DNA from: Malachius bipustulatus
Lineage: Eukaryota; Arthropoda; Insecta; Coleoptera; Melyridae
Direction: 5' to 3'
Assembly (NCBI GenBank): GCA_910589415.1
Contig: OU342631.1
Coordinates: 16,492,001 to 16,556,000, forward strand
Length of the DNA stretch: 64,000 nt
Of this stretch, positions 1-12,110 are shown one piece after another. The notes below the pieces were generated by a model. The model ran no database searches. It worked only from the letters and a program-made list of their open reading frames with translations, and was not told the DNA's origin. The translations under genes and the position numbers were made by a program. Within the stretch, counting starts at the first letter, position 1. Every line of letters begins with the position of its first letter.

Positions 1-594
1 GCAGACAGAGCTGTGTTTTTCCCACTCCACTGTACCCTACAATTTCGGTAATTCCATTTACAGGTATACCACCTTTAGTTACCTCGTCAATACTCCCACA
101 TCCTAAAAATTAAAGGCATAATGTATTGAAAATTTAGACATTTATCCAATTGTCAGTATATAGGGTACCTGTAGGAATTCTTGTAAATGGCGGAATTGTA
201 TCAGCTAAAAAGTGAAAGGCGCCTTAATTAAGAAACAAGTTGCTCTTATTTACTTATTACCAACCAGCACGAATTGGATTATCTCCTAAAAGCACTCTCA
301 CAGCTTGCAGTGTGATGTTTTTAATCGACGACAATGGTAAGGAGGTAATTGTTTGCAAGCGACCAGGGTCATATAGGATGACTGATTTAAGGGATTCGAT
401 GTTAGCTGAAAAGTGAAAACAGTTGTTCATAATCATTTTAAGTCTCCCAATAAGTCTCTGATGATTTTAATAACATAGGTAGTACATATAGTAATATTTA
501 TGTTGTTAAGACTGACATATGAAGAGATAAGGAATGTACCTTTCCTCAAACATTCTAATTCTTCAGTTGAAATGAATCCTCTCAAATGTTCCAT
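1..594 (-). CDS. RAD51-paralog recombinase, N-terminal part (runs off left edge)
   Basis: Three minus-strand exons splice in phase: 594-540 (start codon 594-592), 405-265, and 102 to the window edge. The translation opens with MEHLRGFISTEELECLRK, continues through a helical N-terminal segment, and reaches a Walker A P-loop GYSGVGKT at about residue 87, followed by QLC. The stretch CGSIDEVTKGGIP before the P-loop is the usual RecA/RAD51-core lead-in. RAD51 paralogs are ATPases that help load or stabilise RAD51 in homologous recombination and meiosis. The mix of features fits XRCC3, RAD51C and RAD51D about equally, so I do not name one. Exon 2 uses a weak donor (GTTGGT), chosen because the nearby GTAATA site would give a stop after joining. 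Walker B, DNA-binding loops and the C terminus lie outside the window. Confidence 0.85.
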
Positions 595-836
595 AGTTTT
601 TCATGGTTTGTTTATATAAAAGCATCTTATTAGTTCATTATAATAACTAATTCATGACTATTACAGGTAACAGAAAATCGTCTAAAATATTACTTATTAT
701 AATAAAGCTACCAGAATCAGAACAACAGATAAACATAAACAAAAACAACAGTAACAACACTGATTGAGATTGAAATGATTGAATATATTTTCAAAAATTA
801 TTATTTAAAATCAGTGACAGAGACTTGATAGATGAC

Positions 837-1272
837 AGAAAAAATGATTTTTTTTTGCTACCAGGGTTGCGTTCACAATAACATGCCGCGTAGTTGATAA
901 GCAACCTTTTGGGGGTTCGGTTCCTGCTGAGCTGTTGTTTTAAAATTAACAAAAACGCTTTCAGAAGTTTCAAACAGTTGAACATAACTTAACTTTATCT
1001 GTTTAAATTTTTGTAATTTATAAATTATAATTTATATTTATATAATTTATAAATTTATTTATACAATATAATTATAAATTATAATTTATAAATTACAAAA
1101 ATTTAAACAGATAAAGTTAAGTTATGTCCAACTGTTTGGAACTTCTGAAAGCGTTTTTGTTAATTTTAAAACAACAGCTCAGCAGGAACCGAACCCCCAA
1201 AAGGTTGCTTATCAACTACGCGGCATGTTATTGTGAACGCAACCCTGGTAGCAAAAAAAAATCATTTTTTCT
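837..1272. repeat. 436-bp near-perfect palindrome (foldback element)
   Basis: The two halves are reverse complements of each other over about 200 bp each: AGAAAAAATGAT at 837-848 pairs with ATCATTTTTTCT at 1261-1272, and pairing continues inward to an AT-only core near 1030-1075. Only scattered mismatches are visible. No target-site duplication is obvious. It sits between the RAD51 paralog and the glycerol-3-phosphate dehydrogenase gene. The short reading frame at 791-985 is a by-product of the arms. It is best read as a foldback-type or MITE-like element of unknown family. Confidence 0.85.
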
Positions 1273-3003
1273 ACTCTTGTTTTATTATTTTAAATTATTG
1301 TGAAATGTGATATAATTCAATAAAAATATAAAATGTTTACTTAACTTTTTTTTGATGTCATAATGGTGGTGTTCAAGAGTGTTTCGTACTTTCATACTTT
1401 AACACTTAATACTTCAGATAACTAATCTACTGTCATGATTTCGTAAAAGAAATGGGATCCTTTACGCCTGGGATGCATATTTCAAAAATGTCAAATGATA
1501 AATTAATACCAGTTGACAGCAAATTAGTTTCACAATCGCCATATAGGCTTAATTTCAAAAGTGGTTTTTCTGGATTTGTGACATAAATTATCATTTTCAT
1601 AAAAATAAAAAGTGCATGATTGAAATTCAATCATACGTCACTGTTTAATGACATCCGTCGTAATATTTTGTTCCTTTTTTTGAACAATAAGTCTGAATTC
1701 TATTCCAAATTAAAGATTTAAATAAACTAAAGAAGTTCTAAACAAATCTGAACTGAAACATAGAGAGCAAATAACGTAAAATTGGCAAGTAAATATAATA
1801 TCCAAATATTTTATTTTATTTTATTTTTTTTTTATAATTAATCCAATTTACTAAATTCTAGAATCGATTGAACAATCATCTCGAAAATAATAAGCCTTGA
1901 TCAAACCGGAAATTTTTATCACTGCATGCTTTATTTACGTGAACACTTGTAAAAATTTTCATTATTTACCTTTACATTAAAAATCCTGTAATTTCACGCA
2001 CTCGCACCGTGGCCATGATCCATGCACCATATAATACACGATCTGACAACTTTGCAAGGTGCGTCAGTATTCAAATGCACCTTAAATTCTAGTCTAAAGT
2101 ATTTAAATTTTTTGGCGGTAAATGTAGCTGTAACTCAGGTAGATTTGAAATCAGCACGCAAACAATTAGGGTTTAACCTCATTTACGCAATCGCTTTGTA
2201 AGTTTTGTAAGAGATAAAACGTGATTATTATTATTATTAAATAAGGGGTTTGAAGGATACTTATATTATTTTTACAATATGATGAAAAATTACGTAAGCA
2301 TTTACATTTATCATAATTCAACGTCCCAAAACCAATCAAGTAATCGCGATCTAGTGAAGTGAATATTTCCGCATGCAAGGCATTGCAGGGGCGCCGGTCT
2401 TACCAACGTTTTAGTCGTGACCGCGAAAACTATCGATAATAATAAATAGAACAACAGGTGAATTCGTGCAAAGTGCAAATTAATTTAAAAAGTAAAGATG
2501 ACATTTTAAATGTTATTAGCAAGGCGGAGTCGCTTAGTTCGCATTTATTTACATAAGCAGTAAAACAGTTGCGGGAGTAATAGAGACTTACTTATTTTGT
2601 AATTTTAAAGGTTTCACATAGTCTGCTGATTTGGAATAATGAGAATATATTATAGGGATCAGTAACGATAACGGTAAAAAGCGGTAATTTTTTAATTCAA
2701 TAAATTACGTCGTGGTAATATTTCATCTTGGGGGTAAGTCTGAAGATGTGTATCAATTTACTCTTCTTACCTATAATATACTCTACACCTACTACCAAAA
2801 ACACTAGAAAATCAATATTATAGGTGTTAAATAGTTACCAAAAATTAATTGACCTTGTCAGTCGATTCCCTTTTAAATTATTTTAAATCCCGATATACGG
2901 GAAATATTTTTTAATTCTGCTTAAAGATTAATTTAAAATTATAAAATTTACCAACAATAATAATTGAGATTTTTTGTTAGGTTTCAGCTCTGCGCCACTT
3001 CCC
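1273..3003. other. AT-rich spacer and upstream region of glycerol-3-phosphate dehydrogenase
   Basis: No convincing gene is visible. The coding start at 3004 is preceded by an acceptor (TTTCAG ending at about 2988), so at least one untranslated exon lies upstream. A plausible one ends at an ACAG/GTGAAT junction near 2457, in a locally less AT-rich stretch (2380-2460). A 65-codon minus-strand reading frame at 1433-1630 has no recognisable domain. Confidence 0.5.
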
Positions 3004-6000
3004 ATGACGTCAAAGCTTGGAAAACTTGCCCTAGGTGGCATCGCTGGAACAGTAGGTGCCGGAATGTCTGCATATTTTTTCATGACAGATGACAGAGACA
3101 GAAGGGTGCGTTTTATTTAGATAATAAGTTGATTATATTTTTCCTGCAATCTGCCACCCATTTGTGACGTCATTTTGGCGAGGAATTATAGATTAAAGCG
3201 TTAAAGTAACAATCCTAACATAATAATTACGACATATAGGAGGTAAGCCCATATCAGAGCTGGGCATGAGTCCTGAAAAGGAGTACTCGTAAGCGATTCG
3301 AGTACGAATCGAATACTCAAATAAAAATGTACTCGTACGTAAGTACTTTTGGCACAGCCAGGTGCAGGAGTAGGAAACGAGTTATGGCAGCGCGCAGCCT
3401 ATGACATCATGCTTGTGACAGCTTCATTCAACACAGCAGAAAATAACAAAGTAAATTATTATTTTGATATGTTTATTGCATTTGTTGCTGTAATTTTACT
3501 TTCAAATTTTACAATAGAGCAGTTATATATTGAAAAAAAATTACACTATACCTATTATGCCTATTTTCCTATTTTTATGCAAATAATTGGAAATGCTAAT
3601 AACATATATAGTAGGTTAGGATTGTGACATCAATTTGGAGAGTAAACATAAAATACTATAACCTCTATAATGCCTCACATATTTAAAAATCTTAATATTA
3701 CACTTTACCTCTACTTATTTTTTTAACGATTCTCTACTTCTTCTATAATAAAAACTTATTTCTTATGATTTTTCATTCTCAGTGGGCGGTGGTGAAAGCC
3801 CACCAATCTCTCCCCCGAAAAAAATACCTCCCGACCCGGAACGAGCAAATCGAAGCCTTAAAATCTGGTGGCTATGACGTCTTGATTATCGGTGGTGGGG
3901 CCACGGGGGCCGGGTGCGCCCTGGACGCCGCCTCTCGGGGACTAAAGACCGCTCTCATAGAGGCGGATGATTTCGCTTCCGGTACGTCCAGTCGGAGTAC
4001 CAAACTTGTCCACGGGGGAGTGAGGTATGCATACTGTTTATTCCTTTAGGAAATAACGATTCAGAGCTGGTGATTTTTACAGGTATCTGCAGAAGGCAAT
4101 TATGCAGCTGGACCTGGAACAGTATAGAATGGTTAAGGAAGCTTTGAACGAAAGAGCGAACGTACTGAATTCTGCTCCTCATTTAGCGAAACCGTTACCT
4201 ATTATGTTACCTGTGTATAAGTGAGTTTAATTTGAATTGAACAATGTTTTCTTTAATTTTTATTTATTTATTATTTATCTTCAGATTGTGGCAAATTCCC
4301 TACTTCTGGTCAGGTATAAAAATGTATGATATAGTAGCCGGTACAAAGACAGTCAAAAGTTCCTATCTCCTCTCAAAGAAGAACGCTCTGGAATTATTCC
4401 CAATGTTACGAGGCGATAAGCTTTGCGGCGCTATCGTTTATTACGATGGGCAAATGGACGACGCACGGTTGAATCTCGCCGTAGCCATCACAGCTGCCAG
4501 ATTGGGTCACTAAAAATAAATGTCTAATTACTTTTCTCGGTACCAACAATTATTTTCAGGTGCCACTGTTGTCAATCATGTGGAAGTCACTAGCCTTACC
4601 AAGAAAAAGAACACGGAAGGCAAAGAGGTCATTAATGGGGTCACAGTGAAAGACACAGTCAGTGGAAAGACCTGGAACGTTCCCGCAAGATGCGTCATCA
4701 ATGCCACCGGACCTTTCACTGACTCTATTAGGAAAATGGATGATCCTACAGTGAAGGAGATATGCGCCCCTAGCAGCGGCGTCCATGTCACATTACCTGG
4801 TAATATGTTTTTTTATTTCAATGTTATTGCGACCTGACATAAGAACTCCTTTATTTGTATATAAAATAATTATGCATTTAAATATTCACAACATAAAACA
4901 TGCAATTTATGATCAGGCTATTATAGTCCGGAACAGATGGGACTGCTGGATCCTCAAACAAAAGACGGGCGAGTGATCTTCTTCCTGCCGTGGCAAAAGC
5001 AGACCATCGCTGGAACGACCGATTTGCCTTGCGATGTCACCCACAACCCCCGACCGACCGAGAACGAGATCCAGTTCATCCTGGAGGAGGTCAAGAACTA
5101 CCTCAATCCGGACGTCGAAGGTAATTTCCGGTCAACAATTTGCGATTCTGTTTGTAAGAGAAATTTAAGTTCGTAGAGGCGATGTCCTGTCGGCGTGGAG
5201 CGGAATCAGACCTCTGGTGTCCGATCCTAACAAGCCGGACACTCAGAGCCTGGCCAGGAATCATATCGTCCACGTGAGCGATTCGAGACTGATCACCATC
5301 GCGGGAGGAAAGTGGACCACTTTCAGGTCCATGGCGGAAGAAACGATCGATATCGCTGTTAAAGGTGTGTTTGTGTTTATTAATGAGCTCGTCGAACTTT
5401 CACTTGGATTTTTTTTAGCCTGCTGCTTAGAACCGAAATCGCCAAATTCTCTAACTAACGGAATGCTTCTGGAAGGAGCACACGATTGGACCCCCACCAT
5501 GTATATAAGACTTGTTCAAGATTTCGGTTTGGAGTGCGAAGTCGCCCAACATTTGGCTAATTCGTACGGCGATAGAGCTTTTACTGTCGCCAAGATGGCA
5601 ACTTTGACTGGTGAGTATCTGTCGTGCCGTCGTCATATTATACTTGTACGTAGACATTTTTATCATTTTAATCTCGTCAGGTAAGAGGTGGCCGATAATA
5701 GGGAAGAAAATTCATCCAGAATTCCCCTACATCGACGCCGAAGTCCGTTACGGTTGCCGCGAGTATGCAGTGACAGCGATTGACATGATTGCCAGGCGGC
5801 TTCGCCTCGCGTTTCTCAATGTCCAGGCGGCCACAGAAGCCCTACCAGAAGTAATTGATATTATGGGGGAAGAACTCAACTGGTCCCCAGGTATAAAAAT
5901 TCCTTTATATTTTATTCTTTCACAGAGAGTATCTGACGATAATTTTACATTACAGAAGAGAAAAAAAGACAAGAAAAATTGGCCAGTGAGTTTTTGATGA

Positions 6001-7791
6001 ACGAAATGGGACAGAACGTGAATCGAGCCAGTCGAGACAAGATCCCCATCAATCTTTCGAAAGAGGAGACCCAGTTGTATATCAGACGATTCCAGATCAT
6101 AGATAAAGATCGTAAAGGTTATGTATCCATCAATGACATCAGAAGGAGTCTCAAAGTGAGTTTTTTTTTGCAACAGGGTTGGCTGTAATGCACTAATATT
6201 TGCTTGATTATTTAGTTCTTATATAGTCTTATTACAGTTTTATTTTGGTAACCATATGTACCTGAACATCAAACTGACAATCATGTCTGTGTCAATCAAA
6301 TTAACTTTTGACAGAAGCTATTAAATAACCTAGACAGCAGAGTTGCCGTATAGTGACGTCATTTTTGGCCCCCGACGTCATATTACCAAAAAATCAAGCG
6401 ATTATTGTTGTCATTTCTCAGACCTGATTTAGACGTGATGTTTTATGACTTTGGTCTAACGTGATTTTTTCATAATTTTCAGACAAACTGAATATTTGAA
6501 TCTGACTATAAGTTCTGCCTTATTCTAAATTATTTTTATATAAAGTAAATTTTAATATCTTCAGCTCCCTCTACAAAGTGCTCCTGTCAATTTCTCATCG
6601 GACTTGGTCTCGTAAATGTTGCAACGTCGCGAGAGCAAGCCAAACCAACCCAACCAGTATTCCTTTGTTATTTCATTTCAGGAGCACTGATACCCTCTAG
6701 TTCTTGTCCAAATCTAAGGGTGTATAAACAATCTAATCAATAACTTACGTATTAATAAGCTGCAATTATATTGTCTAAGGCAGCAATATACGCAAGGTTT
6801 GTTCATAATAATTATTATGTTTATTTATATTTATAGAAAGTAGCATCTGTAGTTATTATTTGTATTGTACAGCGGACAGAAAATGAAGTACATATTATTA
6901 AGTAAAAAATTTAAATCCATGAAACTGAAAGGAGGCCTACAAATTGGCCTCCTTGTAACCACCCATAAAATGTATTTAATAAATATTAATTACAAATCTT
7001 TATGACGCCCATAATACTACTTACGTCAAATTACATACGCCCGTATGACGTATACAAATCACGTCAATGGGCTGTGACATAATCACATCATCCTACCCTC
7101 ATTTGTCCATCATTTCTAAAATCATAATGACGTTATTGGGGATGACCAAAAAATCACGTTACAATGACGTCACTCTGCTGCCTGGGAAATGACGGTGCTA
7201 TTTTAATTAAATATTAGATTGGTTGGTATATGACTAATAAATTGTTTGTGTGTGCAGTCCTTGGGCATGAAATTAACCGATGATGAGATTCACAACCTCC
7301 TATCAGACATAAATGTCACTTACAACGGGCAGCTGGATTTGTCAGATTATCTCCAGGTGAGTGTGTAGCGTCCATGACTAACGGTGGCGGTGTTTTTGGT
7401 TACAGAAAGAGGACGGGACATATTTGCCCGGTCGAGAGCTACACGGGATCCTTAGCGAGCTCGACTCTAACATGAACGGACAGGTCGAACTCGATGAATA
7501 TTTACAGGTTTGATCGTGTTGTGGTTAAATTTCTGCTCTGTTAATTTTTTTTTATCTTCTTTGATATAGGTTTTTTATTAATATTATTATTTTGTTTTAA
7601 CATTGTTTTTTTATGTTTTTTTTTTAATTGAATACTGATTTTATTAATAATTGCAGATGATGTCAGCTATTAAATCAGGTCATGTTACTTATTCCCGGTT
7701 TGCTCGAATGGCTGAGCTGGAAGAGGCGAAGCACGATAAGGAAAATTTAAAGAAGAAGATTTCAGTCGAAAGATCTGGAGGTGGACTGTAA
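3004..7791 (+). CDS. Gpo1: Mitochondrial FAD-dependent glycerol-3-phosphate dehydrogenase
   Basis: Thirteen coding exons join in phase: 3004-3105, 3783-4024, 4083-4220, 4285-4505, 4560-4799, 4917-5120, 5170-5364, 5419-5610, 5681-5890, 5956-6155, 7258-7356, 7406-7507, 7657-7791, giving 759 residues. The enzyme oxidises glycerol 3-phosphate to dihydroxyacetone phosphate on the outer face of the inner mitochondrial membrane and passes electrons to ubiquinone, completing the glycerophosphate shuttle that powers insect flight muscle. Visible marks: an N-terminal presequence with a glycine-rich hydrophobic stretch, the FAD dinucleotide fold GGGATG (residues 71-76), the family blocks TKLVHGGVR and [13 protein letters not shown], and C-terminal calcium-binding EF-hands (loops [12 protein letters not shown] and [12 protein letters not shown]). 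Exon 4 uses a weak donor (GTCACT). It is slightly longer than vertebrate GPD2 at the C terminus. Intron 10 (6156-7257) is rich in TGACGT sites. Confidence 0.96.
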
Positions 7792-7964
7792 ATTACTGAA
7801 ATTCTAGTCGTTTTTACACATTTATTTATATGTTTTTATGTTGTTTTTATCATGAAAAAGACAATCTATTTTTACATATTTTGTATTAGATATATACATA
7901 TATATTTTATACAACATGTTACCTCGTTTGAATTTTAAAAATTATAGTTTTAGTTAAAAAATTA

Positions 7965-7970
7965 AATAAA
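7965..7970 (+). terminator. Poly(A) signal of glycerol-3-phosphate dehydrogenase
   Basis: AATAAA lies about 175 bp after the stop codon, in an AT-rich 3' untranslated region. The 560 bp from here to the stop of the convergent zinc-finger gene show no other gene. Confidence 0.55.
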
Positions 7971-8529
7971 AAGACCAGTGAAATTTTCTAGTGTATTTAA
8001 TAAATTATTGCATGGAAGAATTTTTTTTATATTGAACAGTGTTATCAAAAAATTAAGGTTATTCAACTCAATATGATAAGCATAGCTGTAGTACTTTGAA
8101 TAAATAATGCGGCCACCTTGCCATATTTACATGGATGAGATAACAATAATGAAAGTGTCCTTCTATAATTGGTAGTCTATTGTTTTTTTGTTTTATTGAA
8201 TAGTAGAAATAAAATTTTATAGTATACCTGTATAACTACTTAGATATACTGTGTTGCATAGAAAAGGTAACATAGGGAATACGTGTAAAGAATATTTCAA
8301 TAGTTTGGCAATAAATGACATCTTTTCAAAAATACAGTTCTTTGTGAAAAAACTGCAGTAGTCAATGAAATAAATAAAAATGTTTTTTTTCATTTAAAAA
8401 ATATCGAAGTATATTTATTTTTATGATAATGATAATAAAGATTGTAAATATTATAATAATAATAACATGAAAAAATAACACAAATAATATAACAATTATT
8501 CAAAAAATGGGACAAAAATTAGAAATGAT

Positions 8530-9092
8530 CTAATACATCTCAAACAACAAAAATAAATTGACAAATATACAGGTAAGACAAAACGCTATGATCCAGATTG
8601 ATTTCATGTCGACTGAAATGCTAGTGAACTCCCCACACTCCTTCTTTTGAAGTCTAGATTTGTGCTTGGAACCTACAATTTGTTATCTCTATGTAACAAA
8701 TTGTTGATTAATTTATTGAGTATTACTTACTACTTAAATGAACATCGAGTTGAGTTTCACTGTTAGCAATAACATCGCAGAGTTCACAAGTGAAGATTTT
8801 TCCCTTTCGCTCCACCTTCATTCTATGCTTCCTGCCTTCAAGATGCTTTTGTAGAATTTTCAGACTTGTTACTTTAATGCTACATTCTTCACATGACAAT
8901 TCCTGTTATAGAAAAATTATTTAAATCTTACATTATAGCAGATAGTTTATAATAATTATTATTAACTACATTGATACATACTTTATTTTTATTCACTATG
9001 TCTTCATTATTATCACCTTGATTGAGATGATTAAGTGCATGTGTAGTACTTTCTTTTTCATTATTTCTAATAATAGCAGTTATTTCTGACAT
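8530..9092 (-). CDS. Small protein with two JAZ/matrin-type C2H2 zinc fingers
   Basis: Three minus-strand exons join in phase: 9092-8982, 8902-8731, 8672-8530, giving 141 residues. Finger 1 runs C41-x2-C44-x12-H57-x5-H63 and finger 2 C76-x2-C79-x12-H92-x4-H97. The final histidine of finger 2 appears only after the exon 2/3 splice (HLSSKHKSRL), which supports that junction. Such fingers (zf-met/JAZ class) usually bind double-stranded RNA or sit in splicing and RNA-shuttling proteins. I do not recognise the protein as a named family. The last 25 residues are strongly hydrophobic (IWIIAFCLTCIF...), so it may be tail-anchored, or exon 3 may in reality splice onward before this tail. It lies 214 bp downstream of PIG-S on the same strand and converges on the dehydrogenase gene. 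Confidence 0.6.
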
Positions 9093-9235
9093 GTTTATTT
9101 TTTTTAACTGGGCTTGAATGGGATAAATTACTGATCACTCTAATCTGGTTAGTGTTAGTATTGATAAATTATCTCAAAATGGCCATCTCTTTTTATGATT
9201 AGAAAAAAATGTAAACTTTGATAACATAAATAAGG

Positions 9236-9241
9236 TTTATT
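9236..9241 (-). terminator. Poly(A) signal of PIG-S
   Basis: AATAAA on the minus strand, about 65 bp past the PIG-S stop codon and before the start of the next minus-strand gene. Confidence 0.5.
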
Positions 9242-9305
9242 AATAAAAAAATTAGAAACTAATAATCACACAAATGCAACTAAATCTAATAGTTTTTCCT
9301 GATTA

Positions 9306-10711
9306 TTACTCAGTTTTCAGCTTTATGTTATGGTACCATTTCCTCACAGTCATTAGAGACATCAATACTGGTATCATTACTGGAAGAAATAACGGGATGT
9401 ACACTGCATACCTGGAAAATTTTTTTTTTAATTGTTAATAAAGTGTCCATCATCAAATAATATTTTTGCTGATTAATGCTCGCCAGCAATTTAACTCACA
9501 GGAAGGAGCATTACTACTAAAAGTAAAGTAACTCTGCTTCCCATTATTAAATCCTTGCAAGACTTTTGCGTGTGGCTTAATTTAAAAGATTTTCTCAACT
9601 TACTTCTGATCATCCGGGAAGTATAGGAGTGCTAAAAGTGAAGGATCACTGAATGCGCTTTCAGAGTGATTATAAGCAACCTTCGCATATTCCAAACCAT
9701 CATCAATATCCCCTCTCTTGATCGATTTCTCTGCTAAATTAACATTATCGACTGCAACATGAATTTTCCTCGCTACATCGTCACTTATAACGATGCTACT
9801 GATCTCTGAGAGCAGCTGCGCAAGCGATTTAAGAGTCCGCTTTGACGAATCTAACAACCCATTCACTTGACGTCTCTTCAACTCCTCCAAATCCCTCCCG
9901 CTTGTACTTTTCAGCAAGAAGAGCTTTTTCAATTGCGTTATGAAAGTAGAAGTCACAGCCTGCACATCTGGTTTAAACACTCCTCCCTCACACGCTTCCT
10001 TATCAGCGTTCATGATGTAAATACCACCCCATCTGGGGCTTATAAAAATGTTACTTTCCACTTGTTGGTAGGCCCGGTCGTAGATAAAAAGGGGGGCCCT
10101 GCAATGCGGGATGTACAATACAAGGTTCAAGCTGGGTCTAGGTGAGAGGTGAGAGAATATCTTCTTCTCCAATGGGGTTATTACGTGTGGAAGTTGCTCT
10201 TCTAGGAGAACGAATTTATCTTCTATTCTTCTCGGGACGGCTCCCAATTCAACCAGGTACAACCACTGCGATTTAACTACGAACTTGGCAATGTCTGACA
10301 GCGTTGACAGGAACGGCTGGAGGTGTCTTTCGATATCTTCGCCTTGTAACCGAACTTCTAAGTTTTGGGGATCGGGGTTTACGATGGTTATCAAGATGTC
10401 ATATTCAAGGCTTAAGGGTACTGAGGAGTGTTTATTGATATTGGCGGCTGACACTTCTAAATTGAACATTTCATCTATGGGGAGACTCGCTCTGTAGACT
10501 CTTGTAGTGTACCACCAAACGGGAATTCCTATTACTATTAGAACAATGAAATATGAAAGGACACTGAGCATACGATCTTTAGCGTCTGGGTCGTCTAAAA
10601 TTGAAAAGAGTCAGTCAATCACTTTCGACTTTTGAGCAAATACTTACATGAATCTGCTGTGGGGAGGACTCTGGTGTGTTTCATTTTTGATTCTTTTCCT
10701 GTATGTGCCAT
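9306..10711 (-). CDS. PIGS: GPI transamidase complex subunit PIG-S
   Basis: Exons 10711-10648, 10594-9604 and 9411-9306 join in phase to give 386 residues. PIG-S is a subunit of the ER GPI-transamidase complex, which cleaves the C-terminal signal of precursor proteins and attaches the glycolipid anchor. Visible marks: a cytosolic N terminus, a first membrane span (SYFIVLIVIGIPVWW, about residue 36) followed by the family motif YRASLP, a luminal domain with NPDP, PRWGGIYI and DPSLLALLYFPDDQK, then a second membrane span (YIPLFLPVMIPVLM) and a short cytosolic tail. The human protein, as I recall, is about 555 residues; the difference lies just after YRASLP, where roughly 150 luminal residues seem absent although the frame is open. 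It is transcribed away from CstF50. Confidence 0.95.
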
Positions 10712-10991
10712 GTTGTTGGACTTCTTTATATATTTAAAGGTGAATAGCAGATGCAGATAGCACCACTTATATTCAAAGTAGCATGTATCAAAATGTAAAT
10801 ACCACTTTATTTTAAATAATAATTAATAGATTATAATTCATTCTATTTTAGGCAATAGGTTATGTTTTCTGTTTATTATTGGAACATATTATATGTCACA
10901 GCCACAGCCTAACGTCAACGTCAATCAAAATAATTACCAAAGAGAAATTAACTAAAACTAGAGAGGATTTAATCTGTAGTAAAAAATTGCA

Positions 10992-11850
10992 TAGGGGGCC
11001 TTTATTACCGACACTGACGCTTACTAGGGTAGCGCATTCTCATTCTCACAAAAAGTTGAGAAAAAAGTTGGTAATGTCCAATTTAGCTTCAAAAACGTCA
11101 GATTTTCCATGAGCGTACAGTTGTCTAAAAATTCACATATTTGTTATCAAGTCCGCGTATTTAAAAAAAAAGGTAGACTTTTGCTTCGTTATAGAGGATG
11201 TTTTAATAATAAAAAGAAAGCTCTCCACTTGTTCGCGTTGCCTAAAGGTAACTTTCTTAATATTTTAAACTCATTATAGTCCTCTATCAATATTTACCTC
11301 TTACTGGTATTTTCTGTACAAAAAATGCACCCAGCCCCATCAGCAGACAGTTATGATTGCAGAAAATATACGGAGCTCATCAGAATTTCCGTATACCGGG
11401 AAGGTTGTCAGGTAGGTTTTATTACATCTTGATGAATCTTATTTTCAAGAATCAGTATGAGAGGGTCTAATAGGGGTACTAAGATCACACTGCCGTTCGT
11501 GCTACTACCAAGACGGTTTTTCTCAGTAACTACGTTAGATATCGAGTTAAAAATTATACCCAATAGTCCCAATACTAAAGTCTACAGCTACAGATCCTAT
11601 AAACCCGTAATAAGTTTTTAATACCCACTGAAAGAGGATTCCTCGAATTCTATTCGTGTTATTACCTATTTTGATCCATTTTTCAAACTTAACTTTTTTC
11701 CACTTGATACCTACGCCTGTAACCAAATATGCCAAAAATATGACATCCAGCTGTTTAATTCAAACATAAGGTAATAACCGTGTTAAGTAAACGTCAACGA
11801 GTGAATGCTCTACCCTAGTAAGCGTAAGTGTCGGTAATGCAGGTTCCCTA
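10992..11850. mobile_element. hAT-like MITE, copy 1
   Basis: An 859-bp element with imperfect terminal inverted repeats: TAGGGGGCC at the left and GGTTCCCTA at the right, then shared inner blocks ATTACCGACACT and TTACTAGGGTAG. The interior matches, in inverted order, the element at 52278-52816 that has a clear 8-bp target duplication. No reading frame of transposase size is present. Here the flanks do not form a duplication, so this copy is older or rearranged. It fills most of the spacer between the divergent PIG-S and CstF50 genes. Confidence 0.7.
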
Positions 11851-12110
11851 GCCAGTTTATCCATTTACAATAATGAATAATCTCTCTCTCTCTCATTTTA
11901 TTAGTTGCTCCTTGTCAGAAATAGAGGTTGAGTGTTGAGTAGTTGCATAGACCTGATTATATTCTAGGTCTATGAGTAGTTGAGTGAGGTTATATGTCAA
12001 CAAGCCGGAAAATGAAAACATTGAAAACTCGTTAAAGCGAAAAATATAAATAAATACTTACAAATATACATAAAAAAGTATAGCAAGAAAAATATTCTAA
12101 AACTGCCACA

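Noticed and set aside
1433..1630. 65-codon minus-strand frame
   Set aside because: Reads somewhat protein-like but shows no recognisable domain, no flanking exons and no clear splice context.
3349..3627. 92-codon frame in intron 1 of the dehydrogenase gene
   Set aside because: Lies wholly inside an intron with GTACTCG-rich repeat sequence and has no domain.
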